In this document: one piece after another, positions 6,801-10,000 of the stretch
Layout of the letters: the number at the start of each line of letters is the position of its first letter
Numbering within the stretch: position 1 is the first letter of the stretch
Notes under the pieces: generated by a model
What the model saw: the letters and a program-made list of their open reading frames with translations, nothing else
Told to the model about the DNA's origin: nothing
Database searches by the model: none
Source: Zelonia costaricensis
Taxonomy: Eukaryota; Euglenozoa; Kinetoplastea; Trypanosomatida; Trypanosomatidae
Length of the DNA: 10,000 nucleotides
NCBI GenBank assembly: GCA_030849075.1
Contig: JASAOO010002806.1
Location: forward strand, 1-10,000
Reading direction: 5' to 3'
Made by a program: the position numbers and the translations under genes

Positions 6801-9800
6801 CCGGCTGATGGCGCCGCGCTGCAGCCGTCGCGTCCTCGAGCGGCACGGCGGCGAGCTGCAGCAGCTTGTGCTGGACGAAGGACAGAAGCGAGGCACCGGG
6901 TGGGGTGGCGAAGAGACCCTGGTGTGCGTCATCGGTGAGAAACGCATCGAGCGCGGCCACGGTGCGTGACACCACGGACGCGCTCTTGTCGCTGAGGAGG
7001 TGCAGCAGGCTGCTCACAACCTCCGTCGTCACGTCCCCACGTTCACGGCCGCCGCCATCGCTGGTGCCAGCTTCGTCGTCGTCGCCGCCGTCGACCATGG
7101 CGGACCCGCCCGCCGCATCGTTCAAGAGCGTCAGCAGCAACGGCACAATCGACTCGCGCACACGCGCACTATCATCGCGCACGCACTGCCGCGCCATGGG
7201 CCACAGCACGCGGTGGAGCGGCGGGTGCGCGCGCGAGAGGCGGGCGAGGTGCGCAATCGCCTTCCGCTGCACCACGTCCGATACGGGCACTGCTACGCCA
7301 CGCCCGTCCTTGAGGTGAAAGACGGAGAGCAGCAGTGAGACGAGCATCTGACGCGTGCGCAGGCTCAGCATGGACGAAGGACACTGCGTGCTGACCGCCT
7401 GCACCCACGTGCACACGTCCGTCCAGCGCAGCGTCAGCGCGCCCCCACCCGGGCGCCGCCAGCGCAGCAGCGCGTCCAGGCACTGCGGCGGCACACACAC
7501 CCCCAGCCGCGCCCCCGCCGAAGCGTCCTGCAGCGCCACCCACGTCATGAGCTGCGCCGCACGCACGCCGGTCCACAAGGCAGCGTAGTCGGGCGTCGTT
7601 GCCGGGTCGGCGGCGAGGCCGGACTCGGCGACGTACACAAGCCGCACCAGCTCCCGCGCCGCGCCCCCGCCGTCGTGCCCCACCATGTCCGCCCACGCCG
7701 CGGCGTCCGCGGGGTCGAGCGCGGTAGCCGGCGGGCAGCCGCAGACGCGCTGCAGGGCGCGACGACTCAAATCCGCCGCGGGGGCACCCGTGCCGCCCAG
7801 CCGCTCCACCTCCGCCGCGACCGCGGCAGACACGGGGAACAGACGCGCGTCGAAGAGCTTCAGCGCAACGTGGGCAACGACATCGACAGCGAGCGGGCGC
7901 AGCACCTCGGCCTCTGCGGTCGCGCCTTCTGCGCCGCCTAGGCCGCGGTGCTTCAACGTGAGTACCACCGCCCGCAGCAGCAGGTCCGCAGCAGGCCACT
8001 CTGGCACACCCAGCAGCCCCGTAAGGTCCTCTGCAACGAGGCGCAGCAGCGTCGCCCACGCCGCGGCGTCGTGCGGCTTCTCCCGCTCCTGCCCCGCTGG
8101 GCGCCGGCGCTGCTCGTGGTGCTGTGTGACAACCCGCTGCACCAACGCCGTCGCCCACGCCCCACACTGCCGTGAGAGCACCTCCGCCCCGGTAGCAGCA
8201 GCACCAGCGGTGGCATCACCGCACGCGTCGCCGTCCGCGCACACAACCGACTGCGCCGCGGCGAGCACGGCGATGGTGAGCGGCAGCACCGCGGCGCGCT
8301 CACCGACGTGAACGTGGTGCGTGCGGTGTGTCAGCCACTCGGATGAAACGGGCAGCCGGCGCAGGAACTCCTCCAGAGTGCCGTGCCGCTCGATGCGGAG
8401 GGCACCCCAAACACACCGGTACGCGTGCGCCGCGCTGTCCATCACGTACGCAGTGTAGACTTGGTAGTCCTCCTTGCCCGCATCGCGTGCAACGTGGAAG
8501 AGGCACTGGTACACAAGAGCCTCCAGCCGGCAGACGTCCGCGTCTGGCACGAGCTGCACCGTGCGATGGCAGAGCAGCGCGGCGCAGCAGCGGAGGTAGC
8601 CGCGCAACTGCTCCAGCGCCGGCACGAGCCGCGCCGACGCGTCCGAGGCACCAGCGCGGCCAGCCTGGCTCAGCAGCGCGCCCGCGTCCCGCACGAGGTG
8701 GGCGAAGGCGTCAACCAGGCGGCCAACAACGCCGTCGGGGATCGCCGCGGGGGGAAAGTGCGGATGGGCGACGCACTGCGCGCCCAGCCACGCCCGCGTG
8801 ACCCAGTGCGGGTCGGTCGCCGCGGCGTCGCGGGTCGTCGTCAGCGCCGTGACGCACGCGGCGAGGTCGCTGTCGGCGATGCCGTCGAAGGGGCGCACCT
8901 GCAGCGGCAGTGCGGCCACGAAGCGCAGCAAGAGTCGCGGCGAGTCTGCCTGCTGCTCCGACGCAGCCCGCTGCACCCACTTCGCGAACTCGCCCACTGT
9001 CGAGCCGCCGGTGCCGAGCCCTGCGTCGAGCGAGACGGGGGCGGGTGCCGTGCGTGGCTCGTACGCCGGCACCGCAGACGGCGCCGTGAGGCTGGCGCCG
9101 CTGCCCGAAGCACGCCGACCCGGCAGCGGAGACGCGCACCCCACCGCCCCCGGCCGGTTAGGGGAGTCGAGCGAGGTCGAGGAGAAGTCTGCCCACGCGC
9201 CACCGCCACGGGCACCGCCGCTAACGTCCACCTCGTTGAAACGGCTCGGCTGCAGCGCCGCCGGCGCCGCGGCCGCGGTCTCGTCGCCGCGTGCCCAGCA
9301 GTGGGACTTGGGCACGCGTGTGAGGGGCACGCGGAGCCGCGCTGCACCGTCTCGCGTGCCGCTGCCGCCGATGCGGTTGCTGCCAGCACCGCCGCCGAAG
9401 GGCTCTGTGCGCGGCGCGGCAGGGGCCGCGTCCAGCGTCGTGCGCTGCCGGCCCAGCGAGGACAGCAGCTCGTGCACCCCGCGTGCCACGTGCTCGCCAA
9501 CGCGCGTGGCGGCGTCGGCGGGGGTCGCTGCGCTGCCACCGCCCACCTCGCGGTGCAGCTGCTCCTGCAGAAGGTGCGACACGGCACCGGTGAGAAGAAG
9601 CTGCTGCGCAGAGTCCTGCATGCCACGAGCGAGCGCCGCCAGCTCCGCGGCGTCCCACGACGGCGCAGTGGAGGAGCCGCACGGTGCAGCTGGCAGAGAC
9701 GCGTCTTCTGCGGCGGTAGCGGCCGGCACGTCGTCACCCGTCGGCACGGGCCCGGGTGCGGCCCATGCCGTCTCCAGCCGCAGCTGCGACACGAGGCGCG

Positions 9801-9912
9801 GCACGGGGAAGGAGAGGAGCAGCTTCGGCACAGGGTTCACCGCCTCCGCGGCAGCGATGCGGCACGGCGCAGGCGCTGGCGAGGCCGGCCGCTGTGGTGG
9901 TGGCAGCGGCAT
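3808..9912 (-). CDS. SCC2: Sister chromatid cohesion protein 2 (SCC2/NIPBL), cohesin-loader subunit
   Basis: One intact 2034-residue frame. SCC2/NIPBL, with SCC4/MAU2, loads the SMC1-SMC3-SCC1 ring onto chromatin in the nucleus. The call rests on ordered matches to the C-terminal half of the family: HEAT units at 913-930 (DDSARVRESIVPLLLTLL) and about 972-985 (LLSDKSASVVSR); an SCGALCAMIT stretch at about 1264, equivalent to the NIPBL SCLGAVVNKVT region; about 1408-1459 ending IEEDARVES, like the EEDTRMQ segment; and about 1596-1650 (HVPVRALCLRLL then LIALSADPHAPLRRQALVSL), like the family's SVR...LIAMGTDPEPAMRNKA. The length lies between yeast Scc2 (about 1500) and human NIPBL (about 2800). 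Residues 1-330 are low in complexity. There are acidic inserts at about 938-958 and 1485-1510, and the tail after a basic KRAR (about 1945, possible nuclear signal) is Ser-rich. ATG 9912 is the first in frame in the window, but the frame is open to the right edge. Confidence 0.85.
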   Translation of the reverse strand: MPLPPPQRPASPAPAPCRIAAAEAVNPVPKLLLSFPVPRLVSQLRLETAWAAPGPVPTGDDVPAATAAEDASLPAAPCGSSTAPSWDAAELAALARGMQDSAQQLLLTGAVSHLLQEQLHREVGGGSAATPADAATRVGEHVARGVHELLSSLGRQRTTLDAAPAAPRTEPFGGGAGSNRIGGSGTRDGAARLRVPLTRVPKSHCWARGDETAAAAPAALQPSRFNEVDVSGGARGGGAWADFSSTSLDSPNRPGAVGCASPLPGRRASGSGASLTAPSAVPAYEPRTAPAPVSLDAGLGTGGSTVGEFAKWVQRAASEQQADSPRLLLRFVAALPLQVRPFDGIADSDLAACVTALTTTRDAAATDPHWVTRAWLGAQCVAHPHFPPAAIPDGVVGRLVDAFAHLVRDAGALLSQAGRAGASDASARLVPALEQLRGYLRCCAALLCHRTVQLVPDADVCRLEALVYQCLFHVARDAGKEDYQVYTAYVMDSAAHAYRCVWGALRIERHGTLEEFLRRLPVSSEWLTHRTHHVHVGERAAVLPLTIAVLAAAQSVVCADGDACGDATAGAAATGAEVLSRQCGAWATALVQRVVTQHHEQRRRPAGQEREKPHDAAAWATLLRLVAEDLTGLLGVPEWPAADLLLRAVVLTLKHRGLGGAEGATAEAEVLRPLAVDVVAHVALKLFDARLFPVSAAVAAEVERLGGTGAPAADLSRRALQRVCGCPPATALDPADAAAWADMVGHDGGGAARELVRLVYVAESGLAADPATTPDYAALWTGVRAAQLMTWVALQDASAGARLGVCVPPQCLDALLRWRRPGGGALTLRWTDVCTWVQAVSTQCPSSMLSLRTRQMLVSLLLSVFHLKDGRGVAVPVSDVVQRKAIAHLARLSRAHPPLHRVLWPMARQCVRDDSARVRESIVPLLLTLLNDAAGGSAMVDGGDDDEAGTSDGGGRERGDVTTEVVSSLLHLLSDKSASVVSRTVAALDAFLTDDAHQGLFATPPGASLLSFVQHKLLQLAAVPLEDATAAARRHQPEVARLFLHRWVVTLGDADGVVAAAHAQLATELVALTVQSAPDFPYELGEAHPLVQVLQGVHACTCVTAAGAMHGPASEAAASLAVTASLRRRPRSSSHQPVDAARVLYVMRCAARVLWTRYTCFHSAQDAVACMATLRALAQARAEWVQPLAEVLLQAVAFPPPPTSPLAKSTEALGGVLVHCSQALQALLRAPQLPLVSLDQLALCLTTLLSKYVGPYQQRVIVASCGALCAMITCGAKHRLAAPVNVPYLQLCYSLMNTYYARVRALLPTLATQPQSVAYTQRFLFLLSEFLRQYPGWRHHPPPQRAALEAGEGGVAGSGGHSHESLLAGRGILANTYQLIEDTLSACSASGGAAASAATRDKVAVMALRVIASLCVLDPTTYFHAAEPRIRAALQSRDANYQLQGLALLSDFLIEEDARVESETRRAARLDTAALILGGTASAAHATDSADEGAEEEAEDGESAAMGSETNTETPSSARRQHGSRRTGAGASACAQPQARRTARGAARGAGAAECVAPPRPPHAAGGAEELNSGMSTWVFQQFHADIARLSVGTAHVPVRALCLRLLQQAAHGGLLPPDRYVHVLIALSADPHAPLRRQALVSLAAHCERHEEVVGAAVSRGVALAVQLHRMCGADVVRSAVLPPRDGTASTALAAGGVEGGGGGSVYGGLYTLLHKRLRDSAVTTLVRCFYHDGRAQAWCEEAAQAQPAGRPPHPLFLLAHITLALATLPFQHESDVLHTLAQARSGIDLVGQAALDHLRGAARDGDTASGSAVVWTPAHWRAVGALLLCHLRCSLTGVYRVTGARAQRSRARPIHNSGGSGAALMPSGGAAAHRAATAELAAKLDLLVCTLRPVLEAATTPASEAGASAAADAWRAVADALEAALLAESAADLVGDVGRGTAPRKRARGGGATAAGGGRLQRHGAGASARPRRRLRQSSTSPDTTASSDATSVESAASSQASESTSGSSASRAASSSVGQQRTPEASDLDEV

Positions 9913-9944
9913 GTCCAGTTGGCTTCCGGCCGATAAGCGGTGAT

Positions 9945-9985
9945 CTGGGTGTGTGTCTGTGTGTGTGTGTGGGGGGGGGGGGGGG
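9945..9985 (-). promoter_or_regulatory. Possible trans-splice acceptor region of SCC2
   Basis: Upstream of the SCC2 ATG, in the minus-strand direction, come C15, a CA-rich stretch with AG at 9958-9957, and then cccAG at 9946-9945, 32 bases before the ATG. C-rich tracts can act as the pyrimidine element, so either AG could receive the spliced leader. A third AG at 9924-9923 would leave a very short leader. The tract is C/CA rather than T-rich, so this is weaker than the acceptors at 178 and 863. Confidence 0.3.
9949..9985. repeat. (GT)n plus G15 run upstream of SCC2
   Basis: A GT repeat interrupted by one C at 9957 (9949-9970) runs directly into fifteen G (9971-9985). On the SCC2 sense strand this is C15 followed by (CA)n. 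The block marks untranslated sequence rather than coding sequence, which supports the ATG at 9912, and its length is probably variable and error-prone in assembly. Confidence 0.9.
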
Positions 9986-10000
9986 CAATGCCAGGACTGC

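Noticed and set aside
8383..9943. Plus-strand frames of 517 and 381 codons
   Set aside because: They are antisense shadows of the N-terminal third of SCC2, with no motif and the wrong strand for the local transcription unit.
1..10000. tRNA, rRNA, CRISPR or bacterial operon features
   Set aside because: No cloverleaf-like sequence, rRNA core motif or spaced direct-repeat array was seen, and the gene content is eukaryotic.

Overview
The window looks like nuclear DNA of a trypanosomatid protist, most likely a GC-rich member of the Leishmaniinae (Leishmania, Crithidia, Leptomonas or a relative). The grounds are: a trypanosomatid-type alpha-tubulin C-terminus ending in EEY; one very long intronless, GC-rich, Ala-rich gene; every supportable gene on the minus strand, as in a polycistronic transcription unit; long pyrimidine tracts ending in AG on the minus strand between genes, which fit spliced-leader trans-splice acceptors; many homopolymer and (GT)n runs; and a decayed ingi/L1Tc-type non-LTR retroelement. 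The species cannot be fixed by eye.

Layout in the direction of transcription, right to left. (1) 9912-3808 is one 2034-residue open frame that I identify as SCC2/NIPBL, the HEAT-repeat cohesin loader. The call rests on several ordered matches to the family's C-terminal half. A (CA)n/C15 microsatellite lies just upstream of its ATG. (2) About 3807-2706 is the SCC2 3' flank. It holds a (GT)n tract, a 14-base A-run on the transcribed strand and no gene I can support. (3) About 2705-1564 is a dead retroelement. A fragment of an APE-like endonuclease (SDFNARH motif) is frameshifted at a G-run and followed almost directly by a decayed RNase H domain and a C-terminal CCHC finger. The reverse transcriptase is missing. 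(4) 1313-987 is a 5'-truncated alpha-tubulin, codons 345-451 only. It has no start codon and two substitutions at normally invariant or clade-conserved positions. (5) 986-111 is C-rich, pyrimidine-rich flank on the transcribed strand. It has a strong trans-splice acceptor 123 bases after the tubulin stop, followed by a small ORF with a hydrophobic N-terminus. (6) At the left edge, an ATG at 110 with a good acceptor upstream opens the first 36 codons of another minus-strand gene that runs off the window.

The picture is the edge of an alpha-tubulin locus beside SCC2 in which a retroelement remnant and a tubulin fragment sit side by side. That suggests a rearrangement at a tandem-array boundary. 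I did not find a convincing new biological system. The most interesting signals are the rearranged retroelement/tubulin junction, the possible small secreted peptide, and the divergent SCC2 with its clade-specific disordered inserts. No tRNA, rRNA, CRISPR array or bacterial-type element was seen.
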